Source: an uncultured Eubacteriales bacterium (lineage in GTDB: Bacteria; Bacillota; Clostridia; Oscillospirales; CAJFTT01). Taken from it: 32,492 nt of DNA. Location: contig CASDVX010000050.1 of NCBI GenBank assembly GCA_949284545.1, forward strand, positions 1-32,492, given 5' to 3'. The notes under the pieces are model-generated. The model ran no database searches. It saw nothing but the letters and a program-made list of their open reading frames with translations, and was not told the origin of the DNA. Position numbers and translations under genes: made by a program. Below, piece after piece: positions 21,987 through 29,989 of the stretch (positions are counted from its first letter, which is position 1; every line of letters begins with the position of its first letter).

Positions 21987-23219
21987 TTATTCGCCTGTCC
22001 CCCCCTGTCTGCGCGGGCGTTCGCGCCTCAGGTAGGCCGGGGCCGTCACTTCCCTTCCGAACGGGACACGCACCGTCTGTTCCGGCCTGTTTGCCTTTTC
22101 TTCCGTCCTCCCGTCGTCCGTGAGTATTTCGCCGATCGTCAATGCAAACACCCCCTCAGGGGATAACAGCTCCAGTTTGTCTCCTTTTGCAAACGGGTTT
22201 TTGACTCTGCAGGTCAGGCATCCGTCGCCGCTGCCGTATACCTCGGCAGATATCTCATAATCCCGTATGTAAGCGCTGTCGGAGTATTCCTGCCCGTCGC
22301 CTCCGTCGCCGAAAAGGAACCCCGTGCAGTATCTCCGGTGGCTCACCTTGCATACTTCTTCCAGCAGCGCCCGGTCAAATGGGTTCCCCGCTGCCATATC
22401 GTCTATGGCGCGCCTGTAAGCTCCGGTGACTGTAGCAACATAGAAAGGGGTCTTTACCCTTCCCTCAATTTTGAAGCTGCTCACTCCGGCTTCCGCAAGC
22501 CTGTCCAGATGCTCTATAAGGCAAAGGTCCTTAGAGTTAAATATATATGTCCCGCCGTCCTCATAAACCGGATAGTATTCGCCCGGTCGCTTTTCCTCAA
22601 CCAACGCATATTTCCACCTGCACGGCTGCGCGCACTCGCCCCTGTTTGAGTCTCGTGACGCCATATAATTTGACAGCAGACAGCGCCCGGAATACGACAC
22701 GCACATTGAGCCGTGGACAAAAACCTCGGTCTCTGTCTCAGGCGGCAGTTTATCGTTGATTTGGGCAATCTCGTCGATACTCAGTTCCCGCGCCAGAACC
22801 AGGCGTTTCGCCCCCATGTCCGCAAGGGCGGCAGCCGTCTCGTAGTTGACTATTCCCGTCTGCGTGGACATATGTATCGCCGTATGCGGCGCATATTTCT
22901 GCGCAAGTCGCATCACACCTATGTCTGCTATTATGAATGCGTCAACGCCCGCCTGACCGGCAAAGGAAATAAAGCGCTCCATTTCGCCTATATCGCCGTT
23001 GCGCGGAGTAGCGTTGAGGGTAAGATAGAGCTTCTTCCCCCTGCTGTGGACATATTCGCAGGCCCGCGCCAGCTCGTCCTCGGTAAAATTTCGGCTGGCG
23101 GCGCGCAACCCGAACATCGGGCCGCCGGCATACACTGCGTCTGCCCCGAAAGCTTCCGCCGCAATCAGCTTGTCAAAATCGCCCGCCGGAGCAAGGAGTT
23201 CCGGCTTTGATGAATTCAT
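21987..23219 (-). CDS. U32 family protein (TrhP/RlhA-like RNA hydroxylation factor)
   Basis: The protein has 410 residues and starts with ELLAPAGDFDKLIAAEAFGADAVY split by family-typical spacing. It contains the U32 four-Cys motif CVSYSGRC...GECAQPC, which in characterised members binds iron-sulfur, and SFKIEGRVKTPFYVATVTGAY. In Bacillus related proteins (YrrN/YrrO, TrhP) hydroxylate tRNA wobble uridine, and they follow mltG there with a methyltransferase gene between. Here the U32 gene follows mltG directly, its ATG overlapping the mltG stop (TAATG), and the methyltransferase is absent. The name peptidase U32 is historical; protease activity is not expected. Confidence 0.9.
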   Translation of the reverse strand: MNSSKPELLAPAGDFDKLIAAEAFGADAVYAGGPMFGLRAASRNFTEDELARACEYVHSRGKKLYLTLNATPRNGDIGEMERFISFAGQAGVDAFIIADIGVMRLAQKYAPHTAIHMSTQTGIVNYETAAALADMGAKRLVLARELSIDEIAQINDKLPPETETEVFVHGSMCVSYSGRCLLSNYMASRDSNRGECAQPCRWKYALVEEKRPGEYYPVYEDGGTYIFNSKDLCLIEHLDRLAEAGVSSFKIEGRVKTPFYVATVTGAYRRAIDDMAAGNPFDRALLEEVCKVSHRRYCTGFLFGDGGDGQEYSDSAYIRDYEISAEVYGSGDGCLTCRVKNPFAKGDKLELLSPEGVFALTIGEILTDDGRTEEKANRPEQTVRVPFGREVTAPAYLRRERPRRQGGTGE

Positions 23220-24601
23220 TAAGACACCCCTTCGCCTATACCGACTCCGTTTTTGCGGATGCTGTTTACCTGCTTTTCGTGCTGTGATGCCGTTTCCGAG
23301 AAGTAGAACAGGTTGTTTTCATCCGTAACAAAGAAGTAGTAATCGTTTTCATCCGGATACAGCACCGCCTTTATCGCCTGAAGGCCCGGGTTGCATATGG
23401 CGCTTGGGGGAAGACCCTCGTGGACATAGGTGTTATACGGATCCGGGTTTTCAAGATCATCCTCGTCCATCCAGAGTATGGGTTCCCCCAAAGCGTACGA
23501 AAGAGTGGCGTTTGACTGCAGGTACGGGTATTTTGAAGGATTGTCAAGCCTGTTGCGGAAAACTCCCGCCACCATCTGCATGGTTTTCTCCGAAGCGCCC
23601 TCTTCCTGAACCATCGACGCGAGTATCACAACCTCCTCTACCGTCATGCCCTGAGCCTCGGCCTCGTCGCGCAGTTCCTGGCTGAACCTCACCTCAAAAT
23701 TATCAAGGAATTTCCTGATCACCGTATCCGCGTCGGAGCCCTTGTAAAAATCATAGGTGTCGGGGAAAATATACCCCTCCATTTTATATATTCTGTCCTC
23801 ATTTTCCGGGATCGCCGCTATGAAATCATAATCACTGTAGTCGTTGTTTTCAAGCGCGGTCGTAAATTCCAACGCCGTGCACACCTGGCTGGATTCAAGT
23901 TTCTGCGCTATTTCGTCTATCGTCCACCCTTCGATTATTGTGACTTTCACGGTCTCAAGCGAAACGCTCTGCTGAGCCAGCGCCTTTAGAAGCTCGTGAT
24001 ACCCCATTCTCGGGTTGAGCGTAAAAGTCCCCTGATGATAGGTGTAGTCCAGTCCCGCGAGCTTCGCAAACGCCAGCAGCCCTATCTCGTTGTCGATAAG
24101 GCCGTTATCCTTGAGTATCTTGGCTATATCCGTAAGGCTCGCGCCCTTAGGTATCTCCACTGTTATCTCAACGTCATCCTTGACAAGCCCCGTAACGTCA
24201 TTCACCACGGTCAGTGCAAATATTGCGAGACCTATGGACAGCGCTATTACCAAAACAAGGTACACAGCGCCGCTGAGGCAGCCCGCTCCGCGTTTGCGGG
24301 GTTTTCTTTTTTTCCCCTTTTCCAGTTCAAAATCGTATACCACCTGGCCGGACTCCACATAGTCCGGTATGGCATCTTCAGCCGCCGAAACATCCACCTC
24401 AAAATGTTTAGCGTTTTTTTCACCGTCGGCACTGCCCGTAACCGGTTCTTCCGCTGCAGATGCCTCCGGGATTTCAGATGAGCCCTCCGCCGCACCGGTT
24501 TTATTTGAAACAGGGCCGGGAGCATGACTGTCCTGCACTTTTTCGTATGTCTCATCCTCCGGAAGCTTTTCGGAAAATCCGCCCTTGAAATCTTCTGTCA
24601 T
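23219..24601 (-). CDS. mltG: Endolytic transglycosylase MltG (YceG-like)
   Basis: The protein has 460 residues, longer than the E. coli enzyme because of an acidic, disordered cytoplasmic N-terminus of about 105 residues. A single span lies at about 110-135. The extracellular part begins with a LysM-like EIPKGASLTDIAKILKDNGLI and continues into the YceG domain with VTIIEGWTIDEIA, GYIFPDTYDF, and ASMVQEEGA, where Glu334 matches the catalytic Glu. The C-terminal part keeps LPPSAICNPGLQAIKA. MltG cuts nascent glycan strands and sets their length. It heads a group with the U32 protein and an L,D-transpeptidase. Confidence 0.95.
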   Translation of the reverse strand: MTEDFKGGFSEKLPEDETYEKVQDSHAPGPVSNKTGAAEGSSEIPEASAAEEPVTGSADGEKNAKHFEVDVSAAEDAIPDYVESGQVVYDFELEKGKKRKPRKRGAGCLSGAVYLVLVIALSIGLAIFALTVVNDVTGLVKDDVEITVEIPKGASLTDIAKILKDNGLIDNEIGLLAFAKLAGLDYTYHQGTFTLNPRMGYHELLKALAQQSVSLETVKVTIIEGWTIDEIAQKLESSQVCTALEFTTALENNDYSDYDFIAAIPENEDRIYKMEGYIFPDTYDFYKGSDADTVIRKFLDNFEVRFSQELRDEAEAQGMTVEEVVILASMVQEEGASEKTMQMVAGVFRNRLDNPSKYPYLQSNATLSYALGEPILWMDEDDLENPDPYNTYVHEGLPPSAICNPGLQAIKAVLYPDENDYYFFVTDENNLFYFSETASQHEKQVNSIRKNGVGIGEGVS

Positions 24602-24677
24602 GTGTCATTATCCTTTCTGTAACCAAATCGCAGAGCCTGACATAGTATGTAAAAACTGAACAACGAGGTGAAAACAC

Positions 24678-24818
24678 ATGGGATGCTTACGCAACGTATT
24701 CGGCGATGATTGCCTCATCTGGATCCTCCTCTTAATCATCGTCTGGCTCGGCTGCGGCTGCTCTTCCGACGACTGCGGATGCGGCTGCAACTGCAACTCC
24801 TGCAATTCCTGCAACTGA
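24678..24818 (+). CDS. Cys-rich 46-aa membrane peptide (unknown function)
   Basis: This small gene is easily missed. It has GAGGTGA seven bases before the ATG and a terminator just after the stop. The product starts MGCLRNVFGDDC, has a hydrophobic span (about 13-25, LIWILLLIIVWLG), and ends in a tail of alternating Cys with Gly, Asn and Ser (CGC, CGCGCNCNSCNSCN). There are ten Cys in 46 residues (3, 12, 26, 28, 33, 35, 37, 39, 42, 45). Similar short high-Cys peptides are known in Clostridia, often of unknown role; spore-coat, metal-binding or disulfide cross-linking roles are possible. The stretch upstream contains CATAGTAT, which loosely resembles a mother-cell sporulation -10 element, but no convincing -35 is seen. 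It is transcribed opposite to both neighbours, so it stands alone. Confidence 0.82.
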   Translation: MGCLRNVFGDDCLIWILLLIIVWLGCGCSSDDCGCGCNCNSCNSCN

Positions 24819-24833
24819 GCCAAGGTACCCCCC

Positions 24834-24869
24834 GAAAATGGCCGCTTAACAGCGGTCATTTTCCGTTTT
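24834..24869 (+). terminator. Terminator of the Cys-rich peptide gene
   Basis: A 12-bp stem GAAAATGGCCGC/GCGGTCATTTTC (one G-T pair) with a 6-nt loop, followed by CGTTTTA. Confidence 0.8.
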
Positions 24870-24907
24870 ACGGCAAACATGCAAAATCCTGCGGGCGGTC
24901 CGTCTGC

Positions 24908-25453
24908 TCAGCCGGAAACCACTTCATCCATCTTTATATCCCGGCCGTCCTGAGGGAGCCTGTCAAATACAAGCTCCTTGTATGTGACACCTATCTTATA
25001 ACATTCATGCGTCTCGAAAAATCTGTCGTAATAACCCGCTCCGTACCCGATCCTTTTCCCGTCCGGGGAGAAGCAGAGGCCCGGCACGATGCATAATGTG
25101 CCCGGAGTAACCGTAATCTCCTGGCAGCCGTCGGACGGCTCAGGTATCCCGAACTTGCCGGGTTTAAGCTCGGACAGACTCGTTATACTGCGGAATTTCA
25201 TAACACCTTTTTCCCCGCACGCCGGATACGCCACGGCCTTACCGTCCGATAAAGCCGCCTGCGCCAGACTTTTCATGTCCGGCTCGCCTCTGACCGCCGC
25301 GAACAGCAGCAGCATGCTCGCTCTTTCGTATTTTTCAGACCGGAGTATCTTTGCGGCTATTTTTTCGTCTCTGCCGGATTTCTCTTCCGGGGAAATGGCT
25401 TTGCGTATTGCCTTAGCAGCTTCTCTGAAGCCGTTTTTGTCGCTTGTATTCAC
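24908..25453 (-). CDS. 5-formyltetrahydrofolate cyclo-ligase
   Basis: The protein has 181 residues, the usual size. It uses ATP to convert 5-formyl-THF into 5,10-methenyl-THF, returning stored folate to the one-carbon pool. The family signature PGLCFSPDGKRIGYGAGYYD is intact, and an N-terminal basic segment (EAAKAIRKAI) and MLLLFAAVRGEPDM precede it. The start is a GTG overlapping the DJ-1 gene stop as GTGA. It is the last gene of a thyX-tmk-DJ-1 run, which fits its folate role because ThyX consumes methylene-THF. Confidence 0.95.
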   Translation of the reverse strand: MNTSDKNGFREAAKAIRKAISPEEKSGRDEKIAAKILRSEKYERASMLLLFAAVRGEPDMKSLAQAALSDGKAVAYPACGEKGVMKFRSITSLSELKPGKFGIPEPSDGCQEITVTPGTLCIVPGLCFSPDGKRIGYGAGYYDRFFETHECYKIGVTYKELVFDRLPQDGRDIKMDEVVSG

Positions 25454-25992
25454 GGCTTCTGTATAGCCGCGGCAATCTTTGAGGACGCTTCTTCCCCGCG
25501 CAGCGCGGAGACTATCTCAAGAGCAAAATCCATGGCCGTTCCAGCCCCCCTGGAAGTGATTATCCTGCCGCTTCTTTCCACTGCGGCGCCGGTGACTTCG
25601 GCCCCGTCCAGCTGATCCTCAAACCCGGGAAAACATGTCGCCCGTTTTCCCCGCAGCATCCCCCTGTGTCCCAGAACGGACGGTGCTGCGCATATGGCGC
25701 AGATATATCCTCCGGAGGATTCCATGAATGTGAGTGCGTTCTGCACCGCTGCGGATTTTTCAAGGTTGAGCGTGCCCGGCATACCGCCCGGAAGTATCAC
25801 GGCTTCCGTGTCCTCATCGCAGACACAATCCCCGTCTGCCGTGTCCGCGGTCACACGGATACCGTGCGATCCCGTCACTTCCCGTCCGGCTACCGACACC
25901 GTTTTTACATCCACTCCGGCGCGGCGGAGAATATCCACCGGCGTCAGTGCCTCAATCTCCTCAAAACCTTCTGCAAGAAATACTACCACCAT
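25450..25992 (-). CDS. DJ-1/PfpI family protein
   Basis: The protein has 180 residues. It has the DJ-1 pattern MVVVFLAEGFEEIEALTPVD, AVILPGGMPGTLNL, and the nucleophile elbow with Cys101 (YICAICAAPSVLG), followed by ITSRGAGTAMDFALEIV. The start chosen has GGAG eight bases upstream; two earlier in-frame ATGs are possible. Members include chaperones, glyoxalase-like and deglycase-like proteins and, in some cases, enzymes acting on thiazole precursors; no specific role can be read here. It overlaps the folate cyclo-ligase gene by 4 nt. Confidence 0.92.
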   Translation of the reverse strand: MVVVFLAEGFEEIEALTPVDILRRAGVDVKTVSVAGREVTGSHGIRVTADTADGDCVCDEDTEAVILPGGMPGTLNLEKSAAVQNALTFMESSGGYICAICAAPSVLGHRGMLRGKRATCFPGFEDQLDGAEVTGAAVERSGRIITSRGAGTAMDFALEIVSALRGEEASSKIAAAIQKP

Positions 25993-26026
25993 TTTCATCA
26001 CTCCGTTTTCTGCATTCACGCTGCAG

Positions 26027-26698
26027 TCACTTTACAAGCTTTGATCTTATTATATCCAAAAGATCGCTGTGAATATCATCTATTGCCCGCATGTTTCCCG
26101 AGTCGTCGGTACATTTTACGGTTATCCAGCCGCAGCGCGCAGCCGCATATTCCGCGGCCTCGCGGCAGCGTCTTAAGTACGCCGCGTCTCTTTCGTGTAT
26201 ATCCCGCTTTGAGTCGTCCCCGTGGTATCTTACGGAAAGCATTCTCTCTCTGTCCTCGGACGGGACGTCGAGAAATACCACCGCATCCGGTCTCGGCAGC
26301 TCCAGTTTAGTATATTCGGTGTCCCAAAGCCATTCCAGAAAGCCGTCCCATTCAGACACAGGAAGTTTGCTCAGCTGGTAGACCGCATTTGACGTGGTAT
26401 ATCTGTCGGCTATTATCACACTGCCGCCCAAATAGGCCTTTTGCCAATGGCGTTTGAAGGATGCCACTCTGTCCACTGCATAAAACATCGACGCGGCATA
26501 CGGGGAAAGCCCGTCCGCGCTCTCCGAAAACTCGCCGGCGAGATACATCCGCACCAGCGTGCTGGAAGGATCGTCGTAATCGGGCAGTTTGATCTTGACA
26601 GCGTCCGTTCCTTCCTTCCTGAGCCCTTCGCACAGCTTTTCAGCCTGGGTCGATTTGCCGCTGCCGTCGAGGCCCTCTATCACAAAGAGTTTACCCAA
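26027..26698 (-). CDS. tmk: Thymidylate kinase
   Basis: The protein has 223 residues and phosphorylates dTMP to dTDP. It shows the P-loop EGLDGSGKST, the base-binding DRYTTSNA segment, and the LID-like DIHERDAAYLRRC. The start is most likely a TTG with AAAGGG eight bases upstream; a GTG three codons earlier directly abuts this site. It follows thyX by about 24 nt, so dTMP made by ThyX would be the direct substrate, a natural pairing. Confidence 0.93.
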   Translation of the reverse strand: MGKLFVIEGLDGSGKSTQAEKLCEGLRKEGTDAVKIKLPDYDDPSSTLVRMYLAGEFSESADGLSPYAASMFYAVDRVASFKRHWQKAYLGGSVIIADRYTTSNAVYQLSKLPVSEWDGFLEWLWDTEYTKLELPRPDAVVFLDVPSEDRERMLSVRYHGDDSKRDIHERDAAYLRRCREAAEYAAARCGWITVKCTDDSGNMRAIDDIHSDLLDIIRSKLVK

Positions 26699-26722
26699 TA
26701 TAAACACCCTTTCGCAGCATCT

Positions 26723-27496
26723 TTACAGTGCGGCGTACTTGTCCCTTACCTCAGCCGCTTTGCCGCAGGTCATCTTTCCCTCCGGGCACGCACCCTTGAC
26801 ACAGGGCGGCCCGGCCTTGGCAAATACGGCCGGTGCGACCTCTTTTACAAGTTTCAGCATCTGTTCCGCCACGCTCCTTATTTCCCACTGCGCGCGGTTG
26901 CAGCACCTTTCTTCAAAGAAGTGCAGCAGACTCCTTGCGTTCATTGTCATCACCATTTTTGTCGCGGCGGCGTTTGGCAGGACGAAACGCGCATCCTCTA
27001 TCGCAGTCTTCTGCGCCTTTTTGTCGGCCGATTCCTCAGTCTCGCCGGAATCCGTAAGACGTTTCTTTTCTCTGCGGTAAAGGATCTCGGTAAGCCTGTC
27101 GTATTTCTCCGCCGCTTCGTTCATCGATTCCGTGAACAGCCGTGACGCCTCTTCATCCTCCGCAACCGCCGGCGGCATTATGTATTCAAAATTGCTCATG
27201 CGCACGTATCTTTGGCTCTGTACGCTGAACGACGCTATCCTGTGACGTGTTATCTGTGCCAGAAGCGAACGGGAAACGCCCTCTATTCCGAATATAAAAA
27301 GCGTGTGCTCAAGCGGGCTCTGATGCCCTATCCCGGCGAGCATTTTCACAAACTTTTCTGCTTCTTCCCGGGAAATTTTTTCCCTGAGGGCTTCTATATC
27401 GCTGGAAGAGTAGCAAAGCTTGGCCGCCGCCGCTATCATGGCGTCCGGGTCCGGAGTATGCGACAGCAGTGTGACCTTCGGGTATACCTGAGGCAT
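26723..27496 (-). CDS. thyX: FAD-dependent thymidylate synthase ThyX
   Basis: The protein has 257 residues. It makes dTMP from dUMP with methylene-THF and FAD/NADPH. The ThyX motif RHRx7S is intact (Arg84, His85, Arg86 and Ser94, in RHRIASFSVQSQRY), with GHQSPLEH upstream and LLHFFEERCCNRAQWEIR downstream for dUMP binding. A short C-terminal Cys-containing tail (PPCVKGACPEGKMTCGK) is common in Clostridia members. It is the first gene of a run with tmk and folate cyclo-ligase, preceded by a good promoter and a leader hairpin. Confidence 0.96.
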   Translation of the reverse strand: MPQVYPKVTLLSHTPDPDAMIAAAAKLCYSSSDIEALREKISREEAEKFVKMLAGIGHQSPLEHTLFIFGIEGVSRSLLAQITRHRIASFSVQSQRYVRMSNFEYIMPPAVAEDEEASRLFTESMNEAAEKYDRLTEILYRREKKRLTDSGETEESADKKAQKTAIEDARFVLPNAAATKMVMTMNARSLLHFFEERCCNRAQWEIRSVAEQMLKLVKEVAPAVFAKAGPPCVKGACPEGKMTCGKAAEVRDKYAAL

Positions 27497-27515
27497 TTAA
27501 GCACCATTCCTTTCT

Positions 27516-27541
27516 GCCGGCAGGAGAAAAGCTCCGCCGGC
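27516..27541 (-). promoter_or_regulatory. Stem-loop in the thyX leader
   Basis: On the minus strand GCCGGCGGAG pairs with CTCCTGCCGGC (a one-base bulge, 5-nt loop) directly before the AAAGGA site of thyX. There is no T-tract after it. It may influence translation or mRNA stability. A second GGCCGGC/CCGGCC pairing lies just upstream and could compete with it. Confidence 0.5.
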
Positions 27542-27564
27542 CGGACCTCTTGCCGGCCCGTCAG

Positions 27565-27593
27565 ATTATATCAGATTTCGGCCATTAATACAA
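27565..27593 (-). promoter_or_regulatory. Promoter of the thyX operon
   Basis: TTGTAT and a perfect TATAAT on the minus strand with 17-nt spacing, placed just after the mutS2 stop codon. Confidence 0.65.
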
Positions 27594-27599
27594 CAGCTA

Positions 27600-29981
27600 T
27601 TATTTAAGTTCCACCACAGTAACGCCCGCGTCTCCCTCCCCGAAATTTCCCAGGCGAATGCTTTTTACGTTCCTGTGGTTTTTCAGGTATTTCTGGACTC
27701 CCGTCCTCAATGCGCCGGTACCTTTGCCGTGTATCACCGTTATTACGGATATGTTGCTCATCAGCGCCCCGTCGATAAAACGGTCTATGTCTATGACAGC
27801 CTCGTCTACGGTCTTGCCGCGCACGTCTATTTCCGCCGACGTCTGCCTTTCCGCCGTCCGCCGGAACGAGCCGCGGGCAGGCGGCGCACTCTTTTTGCCT
27901 TCCTCCTCGAGTCTGAGCTCGGCAAGCGGCACCTTCATGGTCATCATCCCGGCCTGTACCTGAGCGGTCCCGTCCTCTTCGGATACACGCAGAACAGTGG
28001 CTTTTTTCCCCACGCCGTTGACAGAAACGGTGTCTCCCGCCTTGAGCTTTCTCGGCAGCACATACCCGCTTGACGCCGTTTCCGGCCGTCTTACCGGATC
28101 TGCCTCGTCCTCCATCTTCCTTATCGATGACTTTACGCTGCTTCTTGCCGCGCTCAGCATTTCGGCCTGTCTTTCCTTTTCCGCCGTTTTTCTGAGACCG
28201 TCTATTTCATTTATCAGCTGTTCGCTTCGCGCTCTCGTCATGCCGATTATGCGCTTTGCCTCCGTTCTGGCCTTTTCCGCCTCGCGTTCTGCGTCCGCGC
28301 GTATCTTTTCCGCCTGCTTTTTTGCGTCGGCAAGCAAGGCGTCCGCTCTGTTTCTCTCGGCTGCGGCCGCCTTTTCCATTTTCTCGGCTTCCTGCCTGGA
28401 CTCCTCAAGCTGTGTGATGACCCGTTCAAACCTGCTGTTTTCCTCGCTTACCCGCTGTCTGGCCCGGTCTACAAGCTCCTGCGGCAGCCCCAGGCGCTCG
28501 GATATGGCAAAGGCGTTTGACTTTCCGGGCACGCCTATCAGAAGGCGGTAAGTGGGCCTGAGTGTCTTCACGTCAAATTCGCAGGAGGCGTTTTCCACGC
28601 CGTCGGTTTCAAGGGCGTATACCTTAAGCTCCGCATAGTGCGTAGTCGCGACTATCCTGCATTTTTTCTCTCTCAGGTATTCTATCACGGTAGCGGCGAG
28701 AGCCGCTCCTTCCACCGGGTCCGTGCCGGAGCCGAGTTCGTCAAACAGCACCAGGCTTCTTTCGTCCGCTGCACTGATGATGCGGGAGATATTGGTCATA
28801 TGGGCGGAAAACGTGGACAGCGACTGTTCTATGGACTGTTCGTCGCCGATATCCGCAAGCACGCTTTTGAATACCGATATCTCGGATCCCTCGCGCGCAG
28901 GTATCATCAGCCCGCACATGGTCATCAGGGTAAGCAGCCCCACCGTTTTGAGCGCCACGGTTTTACCGCCCGTGTTCGGGCCGGTTATGATGAGCGTATC
29001 GAAAGAATCCCCGAAATATATGTTTATCGGCACCGCCGAATTCCTGTCTATCAGCGGGTGTCGGGCATCGGCAAGATCGACTTTCCCCGATTCGTTAAGT
29101 ATCGGGCTTACCCCGTTCATGTCCGACGCTGCGGCGGCCTTGGTAAATATGAAATCAGCCTTTACAAGATTCAGGTTGTCCCTTTCTATCTTTTCCGAAA
29201 AGTTCCCCACTTCCGCCGACAGTTCGCCCAATATGCGGTCTATCTCCGCTTTTTCCCGGTTTCTTAGAACCTTCAGCTCGTTATTTGCTTCCACCGTGGC
29301 CATGGGCTCGATAAACAGCGTCCCGCCGCTGGAGGATGTGTCGTGTACAAGCCCCGGTATCTCGCTTTTATATTCGCTTTTTACCGGTATTACGAACCGT
29401 CCGCCACGTATGGTGACAACCTGTTCCTGAAGGAATTTCTGCATCGACGATGATTTCACTATCCTGTCAAGCGCGTTCCTTGCTTTTTCAGCCGCGGCGC
29501 GTATCCCTCGGCGTATATCCGCGAGAGCCGGGCTCGCGTTGTCGCTCATCTCGTCTTCGCTTATTATGGCAGAGGTTATCCTGTCTTCAAGGTACTTGTT
29601 TGACGTAAAGCTGTTAAGCAATCCGTCAAGGCAGGTGGACATTTCCGAGGATGATATTCTGTATGCTTCCACTCTCCTTATCACGGAAAGCATCTCCGCC
29701 GTGTCGAGAAGTTCCCTCATGGTAAGAACTCCTCCGCTTCTCGCCCTTTTCAGCTGCGCGGTTATCACTTTCAACCCGCGAAATGAGGGTGTGCCGTACC
29801 TTACAGACAGGTCAAACGCCGCCTGTGTGTCCGCAAGGCGTTCCCTGACGCGGCGGAGATCGCTTTCCGGGACAAGGGCTCTCACCATGTCCGCGCTTTC
29901 CCGGCAGGATGCTTTTTCCGCCACTCGGTCAAGTATTTTGTCGAGCTCCAACTGTCTTACGCTGAAATTATCGTGTTCCAT
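27600..29981 (-). CDS. mutS2: MutS2 (endonuclease/ribosome-rescue ATPase)
   Basis: The protein has 793 residues, full length. It carries the MutS core with Walker A GPNTGGKT (334-341), a helical clamp region, and VLFDELGSGTDPVEGAAL (Walker B). A long charged coiled-coil rich in Ala, Glu, Lys and Arg (about 525-620) follows, and a C-terminal Smr domain with DVRGKTVDEA, VITVIHGKGTGALR and a final NFGEGDAGVTVVEL. It lacks the mismatch-recognition domain of MutS. In Firmicutes it suppresses recombination and acts on collided ribosomes. It follows the M42 gene by 8 nt and is probably cotranscribed with it. Confidence 0.96.
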   Translation of the reverse strand: MEHDNFSVRQLELDKILDRVAEKASCRESADMVRALVPESDLRRVRERLADTQAAFDLSVRYGTPSFRGLKVITAQLKRARSGGVLTMRELLDTAEMLSVIRRVEAYRISSSEMSTCLDGLLNSFTSNKYLEDRITSAIISEDEMSDNASPALADIRRGIRAAAEKARNALDRIVKSSSMQKFLQEQVVTIRGGRFVIPVKSEYKSEIPGLVHDTSSSGGTLFIEPMATVEANNELKVLRNREKAEIDRILGELSAEVGNFSEKIERDNLNLVKADFIFTKAAAASDMNGVSPILNESGKVDLADARHPLIDRNSAVPINIYFGDSFDTLIITGPNTGGKTVALKTVGLLTLMTMCGLMIPAREGSEISVFKSVLADIGDEQSIEQSLSTFSAHMTNISRIISAADERSLVLFDELGSGTDPVEGAALAATVIEYLREKKCRIVATTHYAELKVYALETDGVENASCEFDVKTLRPTYRLLIGVPGKSNAFAISERLGLPQELVDRARQRVSEENSRFERVITQLEESRQEAEKMEKAAAAERNRADALLADAKKQAEKIRADAEREAEKARTEAKRIIGMTRARSEQLINEIDGLRKTAEKERQAEMLSAARSSVKSSIRKMEDEADPVRRPETASSGYVLPRKLKAGDTVSVNGVGKKATVLRVSEEDGTAQVQAGMMTMKVPLAELRLEEEGKKSAPPARGSFRRTAERQTSAEIDVRGKTVDEAVIDIDRFIDGALMSNISVITVIHGKGTGALRTGVQKYLKNHRNVKSIRLGNFGEGDAGVTVVELK

Positions 29982-29989
29982 AAAAGTCT

